Notes: a model not told the origin generated them from the sequence alone. Numbered from the stretch's first letter, positions 35,381-46,299 are shown. The stretch: DNA of 64,000 nucleotides from Hesseltinella vesiculosa (GCA_002104935.1 MCGT01000053.1:58915-122914); one strand, 5' to 3'. A program made the numbers and translations.

Positions 35381-35833
35381 AAAAAAAATCCTCGACATTC
35401 CATCGTTTGTGTACTTCTTTTAGCATCTCCTTCCTTCATATTTTATATTTATTCATCATGACATCAATAAAAGTCCTAAAGTTTATTGTAGTAAAAAAAA
35501 ACCAACTACCTCGCCTGGTAGTTCATCATCTTGTGATAGAGAATGCCCCAATCCACCCTGCGGTTGCCGCCGTGTCAAAAAAAAACTGCGCAGCTAAAAA
35601 CACTCACCTCCGTTGCCTCTGCTATTACCTTTGTATCCAAGATTCGCTGGCATGAAGAAGCGCATCGCTTTTGCTTTAGGAGAGGAGAAGCAGCACAATC
35701 TCACAAATAGTAAAAACTTTGGTCAATCATTAAAAAAATGCAATAGGGTGATTTTTTACAAAGGGGTTGTAGGGCATTCTCACAAATGCTTCGGCAAGTG
35801 TCGCAACAGACAAGCGCTTCAAACTGTCTCATT

Positions 35834-35866
<33 letters not shown>

Positions 35867-35996
35867 GTGATGATTTTTTAACGAACGAATTCTTCTATTG
35901 CCGCGGGGAATGGTATTCAGGTTTATTCCTTTGAAAGCAAAGCAAAGAGAGATATCACATAAAGAGTAAAAAAAAACACGAGAGACGCACAGATGC
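35381..35996. other. 3' flank of SYO1; poly(A) signal, homopolymers
   Basis: AATAAA at 35466-35471 is a plausible SYO1 poly(A) signal. A run of about 28 A lies near 35837-35864. A possible minus-strand two-exon mini-ORF (35653-35608 and 35557-35526, 25 aa, Gly/Asn-rich) is noted but not called as a gene. Confidence 0.5.
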
Positions 35997-36374
35997 TCAA
36001 CGATGTGGGCTGGATGGTTGACTTTGCGGTCCTTCGCTGGCAACAATTGAGGCGTGTTTTGATTCATTCAAGCGAATAATGATGGGGTCAACAAGAGTGT
36101 CAATGGTTGGGGCCGATTGGCTATTCTTCAAGCGTAATGCATGCTTGTGCTCTTCCTTGAGCTCCTTCAATGTCAAGAGCGTATTTTCACAAATCTACAA
36201 ATTCGCGTCATTTTTTTTTGTCAATTATCCCACAAACAAAAACAGTGTTTCACTTACGGTTAGCGTCTTGTGGAAGCAAATAAAGGCAAAAACTACCGGT
36301 AAGAAACATTGCCATCTATCTAAATCTAATAGATTAGATGGATACAAGTTGGTAGATGCATTTGTGCTAATCAT
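35997..36374 (-). CDS. hypothetical protein, about 104 aa, opposite the 5' part of the micro-exon gene
   Basis: Exons 36374-36258 and 36194-35997 with a 63-nt GTAAGT...TTGTAG intron that joins frames. The downstream exon looks protein-like: a charged helix (TLKELKEEHKHALRLKN), then DTLVDPIIIRLNESKH, then a Ser/Pro tail. The start is uncertain. An alternative first exon runs from about 36519 through the antisense of the neighbouring plus-strand exon, joining at an acceptor near 36316. A hydrophobic stretch (FLPVVFAFICF) could be coding or read-through of an intron tract. No family recognised. Confidence 0.4.
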
Positions 36375-36420
36375 ATCATTTGTTTTTTTTTATTTGATTT
36401 TGTCACATTTTACTCAATAG

Positions 36421-39199
36421 ACGACGTTCGTGCTGCCTCCCGTGCTTCTGCTCTTTCTGCTGCTTCCGGTGTTTCCACCGTTCGATCTTCCCGTGCTTCT
36501 GGCCTTAGTGCCTCCATTTGTAAGTTTTGGTTATAGACTCCATTGGCTACTTGCTGGGCATTGCCATTGCTTATTGCCATGTTTGTTTACTCACATTGCC
36601 TTTTTTTTTTAGATGCTTCTTCTTTTTCCGGTTCAGTTCCCGCCGATGATAATGGTAAGTGCTTCGAAAAACAAGAACTAAGCAACTGCTTGTTTTTAAC
36701 TGCTTTTTCGTTATTTTTATTATTCCATTGCCTCTCTAGACAAAAACACCAGTAAGTGACATTCACAAAATGAAAAAAAAATGGTTTAAAAAAAAGGAAA
36801 AGTCAACCAATCTCCAAGAATTGTCTTTCATGCAAAGATCGCTGACTTTTTGATTTCTTCTTCTCCGCATAGAAAAAAATGGTAAGAACTTAGATCTGAC
36901 TGTTACGAAACGAGTCGGACTAACCAACACCTCTCTTAATCTGCTTCTTGTGGTTGACTCAACTAGAAAACACCCGTAAGTTTGAAGCTGGCTGTAAAGC
37001 GTTTCCAGAGAGAGGATTCACCTATTTCTTTTTTTAATCATTGCCTACCATAGAAAAAACCACCAAAAGTAAGTTGAACCTACCATCAGGAGGACACAAA
37101 TAAGATCGTGAATAATTCAACTAAAGTTTCTTTGCTTTATTTACATTAGAAAATGCAGTAGAAAACCCAGAAAATACCTCCTATGCTTATTCATCATCTA
37201 TGCCTTATGCCTCTTCTTCTTCATCTATGCCCTATGCCCCCTCCTCTATGCCTTATGCCTCTCCTTCTATGCCCTATGCCCCTTCCTCTATGCCCTATGC
37301 CCCCTCCTCTATGCCCTATGCTCCGTCTTCTATGCCCTATGCCACCACCACTGCTTCTCTGACTTCTGCCCCTGCCTCTCCTTCCAACGCCACCAAACGT
37401 AACGCAGGTGGCAACGACGAAACCCGTTTTGCTGGTAAGTTCATTACCCATTGTCGGTGAGGCAACCAGAGCCCAATGAAACTCACTTCTCATTTTTTTT
37501 CTATAGCCCGTCGTGGCATCAAGAGTAAGCAAAAAAAAAAAAAAAAAAGGATGTCAAGATCATAGTCTCTAAGTATCACCCTTTTTATTTTAGGTGCATG
37601 CCACACCGCCCAGGCACCAGGCCCCATGGTGCCTGGCTTTGACATCAACCTTGCCGTTGCCAACGCAACGGCAATCAGACTGACTGCAGCCGCTGCCGCT
37701 GCCGCTGCCGTCACCGCCACTGCTGCTGTCCCAAGTGCTGGTGACTTTTCTGCTGCTGTTCCTGCAGCTGCAGCAGCAGCTGCTGCTGCCGTCGATCCCG
37801 CTGCTGTTGCTGCCTCCGTCGTCGGTGTTCCTGCTTCGGTGGTTCCTCTTCTCTCGGTGGCTGCAGCTACCGCAGCTGCAGTTCTTGCAGCTGTACCTGC
37901 AGCTGTCCCTGGTGATGCTGCTGCCCGTCTTGTTGCCGCCGCTGTTGCTGCTGCCGTTGTTCCCGGCGCCGCTTTTTCTGCTGCCGGCGTTGCCGCCGCC
38001 GCTGCTCCCGTTGCTTCCGGTGCTTCCGGTGCTCCTGCTGCTGTCTCCGTTCCTGCTGGCCCTGCTGGCCCTGTTGTTGGCCCTGTTGTTGGCCCTGTTG
38101 TTGGCCCTGCTGGTCCCGTTGCTAGCCCTGTTGCTAGCCCTGTTGTTGGCCCTGTTGTTGGCCCTGCTGGTCCCGTTGCTGGCCCTGTTGCTGGCCCTGT
38201 TGTTGGCCCTGTTGTTGGCCCTGTTGTTGGCCCTGTTGTTGGCCCTGCTGGCCCTGTTGCTGGCCCTGCCGCTACTTCTGCTCCTGTCCCAGCTCGCGTC
38301 GCAGGAAAAAAGCGACGCGGGCACGGAGAGGACAATCAACGTTTCTCTGGTAAGCATCATTAATTTAAAGAAAACAGCGTTTTCTATCTGACACTTACAT
38401 TTATTGCTATCCCATATTATTCTTGTAGGCCGTCGTGGCCTGAAGTGTAAGTTGTTCAAAAAAAAAAAAAAAAAACGGAGTGATGGCCAAGCGAAATTGA
38501 TGTAACGCACGGTTTTTATATTCTTAGTTGGCCGCTCGCCAGGCGCGGGCCCGTCTGCCACTGTTCCGGCCGTCTGGCCATGGTCCTCCCTTGCCCTTGG
38601 CTGGGGCCCAGTTTTGCCTGTTCTCCCTGGCGTTGTTTTGGTTGCGGGCCCTGTTCGCCGGGCGACGGGCCCGCACACGGCAAAATATGCCGCCCTGTTA
38701 GCTTGCCCCCCTGCCCTCCCCAAGCTAAGCGAAAAGGGCATTCGGGGTAAGTCATAAAAAAAATCTTACATGTTGTTGACCTGTCATTATTTTTTTCCTG
38801 GTCTTAGGCAAGCTGGCTTGTCAACGCCGCCCAGCAGAGCCCAAGCCAAAGCCAAAGCCTCTCTCTTTCCGCCCTCGCCGCTCCACCACAAAGGCGGCAA
38901 TTGCAGCCAAGAGGGCGGTTAAGGCTATGGCAGGCTCTTCTGGTGCTGGGTGGCTGACCAGCCGCACCCTGGCCAATGCTGCTCTGTGCCAGGAAGTTCA
39001 TCGTGTGCTTCCTGGCACCAACTTTGGTGCCGAATTTGGTTCTGGGGTGGAGCCACCTCCACCCCATCTTTCTCGCGAGAACATGTTGCGTAAGTTATCA
39101 CTCTGTTCACCTACACATTTTATTTCGTTCTGATAGTGATCGTACTTTTTTTTTCTTATAGTCATGAAGGACGTGTTCTCGCGAGGTGGCCAAAACTAA
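36421..39199 (+). CDS. micro-exon gene: low-complexity protein with Ala and Val-Gly-Pro repeats (5' end undefined)
   Basis: Thirteen exons: 36421-36519, 36613-36654, 36740-36751, 36873-36881, 36967-36975, 37054-37068, 37150-37434, 37507-37524, 37594-38349, 38430-38447, 38528-38746, 38808-39089, 39162-39199. Six internal exons are only 9-18 nt. Every intron starts GTAAG and is phase 1, and every internal exon length is a multiple of three, so any subset can be skipped without frameshift. The product is at least 600 aa: Ser/Ala-rich start, Lys/Asn/Thr micro-exon stretch, repeats of SSMPYAP, a 252-residue Ala-rich and VVGP-repeat segment, then basic and Gly/Pro-rich segments ending in SRGGQN. 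Two 18-nt exons encode RRGIK and RRGLK. No family is recognised. The 5' exon with the initiator is not identified; an exon ending at the GTAAG near 36299 fits the phase. Confidence 0.7.
37220..37345 (+). repeat. tandem repeat encoding SSMPYA(P/S)
   Basis: Units of about 21 nt (TCTATGCCCTATGCC plus a Ser/Pro codon pair) are repeated about seven times within the 285-nt exon of the micro-exon gene. Units differ only at silent or Ser/Pro positions, so the array is coding and maintained in frame. Confidence 0.8.
38055..38268 (+). repeat. tandem 12-nt repeat encoding (V/A)(V/G)GP units
   Basis: CCTGTTGTTGGC and close variants (CCTGCTGGCC, CCTGTTGCTAGC) are repeated head to tail in the large exon of the micro-exon gene. 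They encode elastin-like Pro-Val-Val-Gly / Pro-Ala-Gly units. The reverse strand is also open, which produces long spurious antisense frames. Confidence 0.85.
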
Positions 39200-41640
39200 G
39201 GCCACCACTCGCTGGTCTTTCTGGTGTCCTGTCTTGGTCTGGCTCTGGCTCCAAACTCTGGCTGATTGTCTTCTCCGGCGCTTGGATGACTTGTTGGTAG
39301 GCAATGCTATGACGACGCTTCCCCTGTTCCCAGTGGGGTCCCACAGGGCAGCGTTCACCAAAAGCAACGAAAGAACGAAAAAAGAAAAAACGCATGCAAA
39401 GAAAAAGCATGCAAGGAAAACGCACACGTCAAAGCAACAATACCTTTTTTCATGTTTTGGACTGAATGGTACGTCAGAGCTGGAAAAAAAAAACGCTGAA
39501 ATGCTTTGCTGATCAGATGCATTGACCTATTTTTTTTTTTTTTTTCGCGAGAGACAGGAAACTTGGTGGTTGGCCAGGCCTCCTCTAGCACGGCGTCTTT
39601 GCTTTGACTCTAAACGGTCAAATCATTGGCATATGCTGGGCTATGTGGCATGGCTTCTTTTTGCCTCTAGGCTTTGGGATCATGAGGGAATGTACGGGTA
39701 TTGTTGCTCCGTGCTATCAAAAAAAAAGTTCAGTTGCTGGTGACACTGCCCGCCGGGATCCTGGGGACAGCGGAAGCCCAACTGTCGTCATAGCACCCTA
39801 CTGGCAGTCATCTTAAACAAGCCCTGACCTCCAGCCTCGCAACTCTGAGCCCAAACTACCGCCCACCAAGACAGGCGGCTCTGGTATCAAGTCAACTATG
39901 TCAACACAGGTGGTGTTGTATCGTGATGGTACAAGCCAAGCCAAGCCTTGGTCGTTTATACCTATGGCTAGCGCGTACGTATTTGCCAAGATCGTCTATT
40001 ATTGGCCATGCGCTGAAGTACCTGTGATGGCCCTCTCGTTTTGATCTATGGGCCTGTCAAGGCTGCACCCCTTGGCATGACTGGCTTCAAGCTACCCTTT
40101 GGTCAACATATCAATCAAGCTATGGTTTTTTTTTTTGCCACAGGCAATGGTGGCTAATGCCCTGAAATCAATGGATGGACGAGAGATGCACCAGTGTACC
40201 TGGCCAAATCAATGACAGATCAGCAACGTGTCAGGTACGTGAAGATGTCACATCCTCTGCCTTGTCAAGCAGTAAGGTCAGACTCTCGATATTGCAAGCC
40301 AACTACCTTTGACTCTTAGTCCATTTGAGTCATGCCAGTACCATTACACATGATTGTCAACGTTCAAGACGTTTCTCTTTGTCACTCTCAACACAAATCA
40401 GTCATGGTGGAGCAATGTTATCAAGCAAGCGTTGGTCGCATTTTGGTGATATGGTAAGTTTTGGTTGCATGACTGGGCAAGGAAATAGGCTGAAGCTTAC
40501 ACCTCTCTTTTTTTATAGTGGGAAGCATTTTTTTTTTTTTTTGGGAAACCTGGCTGCTAGGTCACTCTCACAGCACACCATTGTCCCCTTTGGGTTGGAT
40601 TTTTCATTTTTTTGGTTACAACGTCGTCAATGGTCAAGCACAATGCATGAACAAAAAGGGAGCTTTGTGGGAAGCAACGCGTTGGGTTGTTGGTGGATGT
40701 TGGTGCTGTAAACCTCTGGCAAGCAACCTCTGGTAAGCATAGTACTCTCTTGGGAGCACAAGACTTTGGTGGAATTGGCTATCATCTCTGAATACTCGAT
40801 TATGAAGGCACTTTACACTCTCGTTGGTGGTAATTTGTATGGTGGCATTATTGAACCGGTCGTCATACACGAGGCAAGGCAAGGGAAGAAACCATTGACA
40901 TCTTTGGGCGCAAGTAAGCATGTTTGTGAAAGGGAGCTACATTATAGAAGCCATCTTCTTAAGCACTGACACTTTTTATTTTCATGGTAGGGGTCTACTT
41001 ATGGAAGCATTCTCTACTTGAAAGCATCTATCAAAACGCACCTCTGGCATTACCTGGTTGGGTCAGTGGATCTTTTTCAAGCAAAACCTCGGTTGCATTT
41101 GGTGGTAGGTAAGGTTTTATGAAGGTGCGGTTATGATAAAGACTGCTAGAGCACGGGCATAACGAGATTTTTTTTTTTTTAGTGTGGTGGAACAGTTGAC
41201 ATCTCATTGGCGGCAAGAAAATGGCAACACACTTTTATGATGGCATACTCGAAGCAAGTCTCTGGCTCAAGTAAATCCTCTGACTGCCGCGATAAATAAG
41301 GTTACGTTGATAGAATACAAATGGCTTCAAGGTGGTGATGCTCACTTTTTTTTTTTAATACATCAAGATTTTATTCAAGTTTACATGGCGATACAAGCGG
41401 CTTTTGGCATTTTGACTGGTGTGGTAGTGTGTGTGTATGATTGCACTGGTGTTCTGTCTGGTAAAAAATGGCCACGATTCGACTTAAGGAATCCCACTTT
41501 GACCCAGGACAAGAAAGCGTTTGTACGCGCATTCGAACTTCATCTGGATGGGGAGCGCGAACAAATCTGTGACACGCGGTTGGCTCTTCGCTGAACAATG
41601 ACTATGCAATTGTCTTGAATTTTGACCGAGGATGACTCAA
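39200..41640. other. unresolved region downstream of the micro-exon gene
   Basis: Contains several GTAAG donors and T-rich AG acceptors (for example GTAAG at 40456, 40734 and 40919, acceptor near 40989). Short Gly/Ser-rich frames lie between (LVGGNLYGGIIEPVV near 40.83 kb; LALPGWVSGSFSSKTSVAFGG near 41.05 kb). It may be a decayed relative of the upstream gene, but I could not build a continuous model. Confidence 0.3.
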
Positions 41641-41654
41641 ACTCGAACAACTGC

Positions 41655-41740
41655 GCAATCCTGCAAAAGCACAATCCTCCAAAAAGTACAATCCTCCAAA
41701 AAGCACAATCCTCCAAAAAGCACAATCCTCCAAAAAGTAT
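41655..41740. repeat. 17-nt tandem repeat
   Basis: About five copies of CACAATCCTCCAAAAAG (the first imperfect, some with GTA for GCA). They are followed directly by a GATAAAAAA-type microsatellite to about 41830. No coding meaning is evident. Confidence 0.85.
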
Positions 41741-42410
41741 GCGATAAAAAAAAAAAAGATAAAAAAAAAAGATAAAAAAAAGATAAAAAAAAAAGATAAA
41801 AACATAGAAAAAAAAAAAAAGATAAAAAAAATCATCATTCAAAATCGCATGGCATAATAACTTGCCCTCAGCTGCTGGTAGCAAATCAAAATCACCAGCC
41901 CCTCGCGTAATACCTCTCCTCCGACTCCAATGGCATTGCTTTCTCTTGGCGCCTTCCTTTTACCATGGCAGACACTCGCATCATATACACATACGTACTA
42001 CACAACAAATTGAATAGCCTGTATAAAAATAAACGAACAGACATCATCTTGAAGATGTTGCAAAATAAACCTATTTCTTTTACTTGGTGGGTGGTGGTGG
42101 GTAGCTGGTGTATGCTGAGGTAGTTTTCAGTTGCAGCACTTTTAACGTCAACTTGGCAGTTTGGCTTGGGCCAATGGTGTAGCGGACATGGATCAGGATG
42201 AATGATAAAATAATAAAAAAAAGCATGATTGAGCCAATTTTTTTGAAGCTGGGGAATCGAAAGCGTCGATCGATGCAATCATTCAAAATCCAAAGTCCGA
42301 TTTGATGTGAATGAGGATGAAAAGATCACGTCGACTCCTCAGTGGTCTGCTTCAAAAATCATTAAACTCCAAGTCTCCAAACAAATACTAGGCAATGCAA
42401 ATGGACAAAA
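41741..42410. other. low-complexity and intergenic sequence
   Basis: GATAAAAA-type microsatellite (to about 41830), then unique AT-rich sequence without a supported gene. Confidence 0.4.
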
Positions 42411-42412
42411 CC

Positions 42413-42530
42413 CAACAGCTCTGGTGCTCTCCAACCCATCCAAATTCCAGCAGCTCCAGTGCTCTCCAACATTTCCAAAATCCAGCAGCTCCAGTGCTCT
42501 CCAACATTTCCAAAATCCAGCAGCTCTCTT
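42413..42530. repeat. about 35-nt minisatellite, three copies
   Basis: Unit CCAGCAGCTCCAGTGCTCTC plus CAACATTTCCAAAAT, repeated about three times with the first copy diverged (CAACCCATCCAAATT). It lies in noncoding sequence. Confidence 0.8.
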
Positions 42531-43356
42531 TCTATATCTCCTCATCTTTTTTTTTCTTGCGATTCACTTAGCTGCAATGATAAAATATGACTTGTTGCAG
42601 TAGGTTTTACGTTCGCGTGCATTAGAATTTACTTTCGCGCGCACAAAAAAACAATGTAGCGGTTCGCCCGATTGGTTTGCCTGATAAAAAACATAAAAAA
42701 ATAAATCTAGTGAAAACCCTGATGAGTTCAAGAGTCGGGATCGAAAAGAAAAGAAAAAAAAAAGAGGAACAGGTGTTAATTTGTTTTATTTGTCATTGGA
42801 CGCAGGGGTTAAAAAAAAGTAATGTAGAAAGTAAAAAAAGCAGTGGAAAAAGGTCGACCCGTAATAGACGACATTGATACGACGGTACGTGGTTCCTGAG
42901 GTAAAGGTAACGGAGTGCTTACTTTGAAGCTTGCTGGAATAATTATTCTTATGAGGGTTAGAAATAGCAACCGCAGTCATGATTCTAGCTAATGATGTTT
43001 TGAACTCCTTAAAAAGTTTAAACAGTCTCTCTTGGATAATCTTTTCACTATTAACTTCAACATGTCTTTTGTGTTGGCTTCATATTCGGCTGCACTGCAT
43101 CCGTTCCTTTCATTGCGTAATGGTGGGCACTCCAGTTTGCTTGCGAGTCGCTGCATCAAGCTGACCGATGTTGATTTCCAAAAAGAGACGATGAGAGGCA
43201 GAAGGAGTAGATCCGAAAAGTCCAAATGTTGTTCCGTCTTTTCCTTGGCTGCTTGGAGGTAAGTGATGACTTCTTGTAGCCGCTTGCGTACTCTTCTGGC
43301 CGCGAGGGGCTATAGAAAAAAATGAGAGTGAGTTTCATTGGGCTCTGGTTTTTTCC

Positions 43357-43640
43357 TTACCGACAAAGGGGAATGCAAAACGGGTTGCATCGTTGCCACC
43401 TGTGCAACGCTCGGCGGGGTTTGAAGGAGAGACAGGGGCAGAACATAGGGCATATAAATGGGAGCAAAATCCATCTCGCCAAGCGTCCTATGATTGTATC
43501 CTTGTTCAGAAGGAAACGCAATGCCCGATTGTCCGTGTAGAGGTCAAATGGCTTGTCAATCAGATATTTTCGTAGCTTCCAAAACTCCAAACCACAATCA
43601 ATGTCTCACTTTCCAAGCCGGTCGGGACAAGCATCAGCAG
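43357..43640 (-). pseudogene. Ty3/Gypsy-type RNase H fragment
   Basis: The minus strand encodes KYLIDKPFDLYTDNRALRFL then GRLARWILL, matching the RNase H segment of LTR-retrotransposon polyproteins (the YTDNRAL and ARW signatures). Flanking frames are shifted and carry stops, and no full polyprotein or LTR is visible. It is a decayed remnant. Confidence 0.7.
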
Positions 43641-43949
43641 ACACAGCGGGGCGAGCAGCATCAGGCACAGCGGGATACCTATCATTTCCTCCCACGTCTT
43701 GACCATCATAGGTATACTGGCTACCGGATTCCACTTTGATGCTATAATGGTGCCTCTTCTTGGCATATAACCATTCGTAAGTCACTGGGTCCTTGAGTTT
43801 TTTTGATGGCGATGGGGCTTGATGGCGGAGATGAGGGAGGTGGGCAGGTTGACCACCCGGCGTTGCTGGTTGGCCGGCGAAAAGTGCGCCGGAGACAAGT
43901 GTGTCAGCATGTCTGCATTCCAGCGGTCATGAGCGGCAAACACCTCATC

Positions 43950-44320
43950 ATCGTCCTCCATCCAGGTGTTGTTGAAGGATCCAGCTGGTGCGTATCGAAC
44001 GAGGACATTGAAGTTGCGATGCGGCCATCAATGGCAAAAGGCTGTATTGCGTAGCGAGCTGGCGTAAAAGGACACCTCTTCGTCCAACTCATGGCCCACT
44101 ATTTGCTATGGATGTTCTTATCGAGCGAAGCAGTGATAACCATGTGTGGTCGGATATGCTTTCTTGACGAAAGGCTTCGCAGACTAAGATTAGTTGCTGG
44201 CAGGGATGGTTACAGCCACGACAATGTGAAGGCTTTTGGATAAAGCTTCTGAAAGTTTGCACATCCATGCTGTGCGATCGTGGTGCGCAATGTGATGGTG
44301 CCGGCCAGGGTTGTTGTGGA
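43950..44320 (-). repeat. degenerate duplicated segment of the HNH locus, copy 1
   Basis: Blocks 44262-44320 (CATCCATGCTGTGCGATCGT...) and 44054-44087 (GCGAGCTGGCGTAAAAGGAC...) match 45952-46005 and 45910-45943. Short conserved peptides are visible in shifting frames (WFYAPAG, VRYAPAGSFNN, EVSFYASSLR). The segment is largely broken by stops. Confidence 0.6.
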
Positions 44321-45848
44321 TGACTCCAGCTGGCGCATAGAACCATTTTGGACCAGTTGAGGGGATCTGACTGGAGCCTCGATTGCCATCAAAGTAGGTC
44401 TGCCAGTCTTTGTCTTGGTTGACAACTTCGTCGATGCATGCTTGATCGACGACTTTGTTTCCAGCGAACGAGCATATTGTGATTGCACTGACAGCCAACG
44501 AATGCAAAGGCTGAATTGCACACACGGTCTACACAAATGGCAGGGTGTGAGATAACGCAAGTTGGCTACCCGGTTGTCGGTCTTGATGGCGTTGATGTGG
44601 TCGATGACCATGCCATCGGGTCTTGGGCGGACAAACGCATGAATCACCAACGAATGCACGGTGGCGGTGGTCGGGTTGTCCCACAAGCGGTTGGGGGTGT
44701 TGGAGTCATCCAGCAAATGGACGGTGTGGTAGCCAAATACTGTTGTCCAAGGCGTCAAAACTTGCATCGATCGCTTGGAGAAGACGATGCCATTCTCGGA
44801 CACGAGATACGAGGAAAAGCCCAGGTTTCTGTACCCAAGAATGGGGCGGAACTCTGATGAAGAAAAAAAAAGAGTGAGCGAGAGCTGGGGGGAGGGAATA
44901 AAAAGGGATATACCTTGGGCAGGATCGGCGACGGAAGTGAGGTCGAGGAGGTGGGGGATGAAGGACACGGTGTCCATGTACTCGAGGTTCCCCAGCTGGT
45001 AGTCGTGGGGAACGAGGTCGAGGTGGACGAGGAGGAGGTCGGGTTGGTAGGCGGAGAAGGATTCGATGACGGCCTCCTCGAGGCGGATGCCAAACTTGTT
45101 GTTGTTGGTGTCGCGGAGGATGATGCGAGGGGCTTGGGAGAGAGGGAAGGTGGGGACGGACGTGGGGGAGCGGCGCTTGTTGTAAATAGCGCCGGTTTCG
45201 CTGATGTAATAGACGGGGCGGGTGGCGTCGGTGAACAGGTGATGCTTGAGGCGGGTCACCTCTAAAAAAAAAAGAAAAGGTGAGTGGGAGGGATAGAGGA
45301 GAGGTCAGGAGGTTACGGTTGTGAGAGTGGAGGTGGGCGAGGATGGCAGAGAGGCGGAGGTCGGTGGTGTCCTGGGACTCGACAACGAGGCTGTCGAGTT
45401 CGATGTTGTTGAGATTGCCATCGAGGTGGTGGACGGAGGCCTCGGACTCGTCGGCAGCGAGGCCAAGGAATTGGCGGGCGAGGAGGACGGCGGCGGGGAG
45501 TTCATGTAAGACATGCTTTCCGACGGACAGCTGGAAGCGGGGCTCAGCATCAGCACCGTGGTTGATGATGCCGACGCTTTCCAAGTTGGCGTTAAAGACT
45601 TGACAGCGCATGTTGATAGAGTATCCGGAAACAAGCTCGCCAACAATGAGCGTCACCTTCCATGACAAGTCCATCACCCTGGACAGGGCCTCGGAGTGCG
45701 ACATGTGCTTCTGATTTCCCGGGTGTATATGTGGCATGAGGATGGTCGCGTGGGACGACGACAAAGCGTCATTGTTGGGGTTGTCCAATTCTGGAGGGAA
45801 AAAATGGTCAGAGGGAGTGGGATAAAATATTGTGAGAGTACCATCCAT
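44210..45848 (-). CDS. multi-HNH endonuclease-like protein
   Basis: Exons 45848-45317, 45261-44914, 44853-44210 give 507 aa if the ATG at 45848 is the start. Three HNH/homing-endonuclease-like modules occur in order: VHHLDGNLNNIELDSL, then VHLDLVPHDYQLGNLEYMD, then VIDHINAIKTDNRVANLRYL. The last is the best HNH core (DH, DN, NL), preceded by VHSLVIHAFVRPRPDG as in phage and organelle HNH enzymes. HNH proteins cut DNA with a metal ion; the first two modules lack parts of the motif and may be inactive. The two introns are phase 1 and restore frame. The C-terminal about 100 residues are doubtful because a second frame (44525-44190) also looks protein-like. Flanking DNA holds duplicated pieces of this locus. 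Confidence 0.6.
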
Positions 45849-46072
45849 CCGGGTTCATTGTGCCAAAGCAGTGCAGGTAAGAATGCTGGTGCACCAGGTT
45901 CTCGAAGGAGTGAGCTGGCATAAAATGGCACCCCTTCATCCAAACGCATGCGTCCATGCTGTGCAATCATAGTGAGCAATGTGATGATGCCGGTCAGGGT
46001 GGTTTGTCTTCCAGAGCATGCAAGCTTGAACATGACCGAAGTGACGCGATCTTCATCTGAAACTCTGGACAC
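45849..46072 (-). repeat. degenerate duplicated segment of the HNH locus, copy 2
   Basis: Open minus-strand frame (LDEGVPFYASSLLREPGAPA) resembling the sequence downstream of the HNH gene. DNA-level matches are listed under copy 1. It lies just upstream of the HNH gene and may be a remnant exon or duplicated fragment. Confidence 0.5.
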
Positions 46073-46299
46073 TAAAAAACAAAAGGTTAAAATAAGATCA
46101 GCACTTGGGCCATTTTACTGAAAACTTGTCGTCCTGCCAAAGCACAAGTATCAGGTTGCTAACTTACACGACTCTCTTAGTTGAAGATGGCATCACCAGA
46201 GTTCCAGGTTTTGGCTTTGGCTGTCGGGTCCAGATATGTGTCCAGATTTGCGGATCTCGTTCATCGTCGAAGCTATCTATCACAAAAATAAAACGTTAG

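Noticed and set aside
37490..38741. Two long minus-strand ORFs (281 and 383 aa) opposite the micro-exon gene
   Set aside because: They arise because GC-rich Ala/Gly/Pro repeats leave several frames open. They run through the introns of the plus-strand gene and have no domain.
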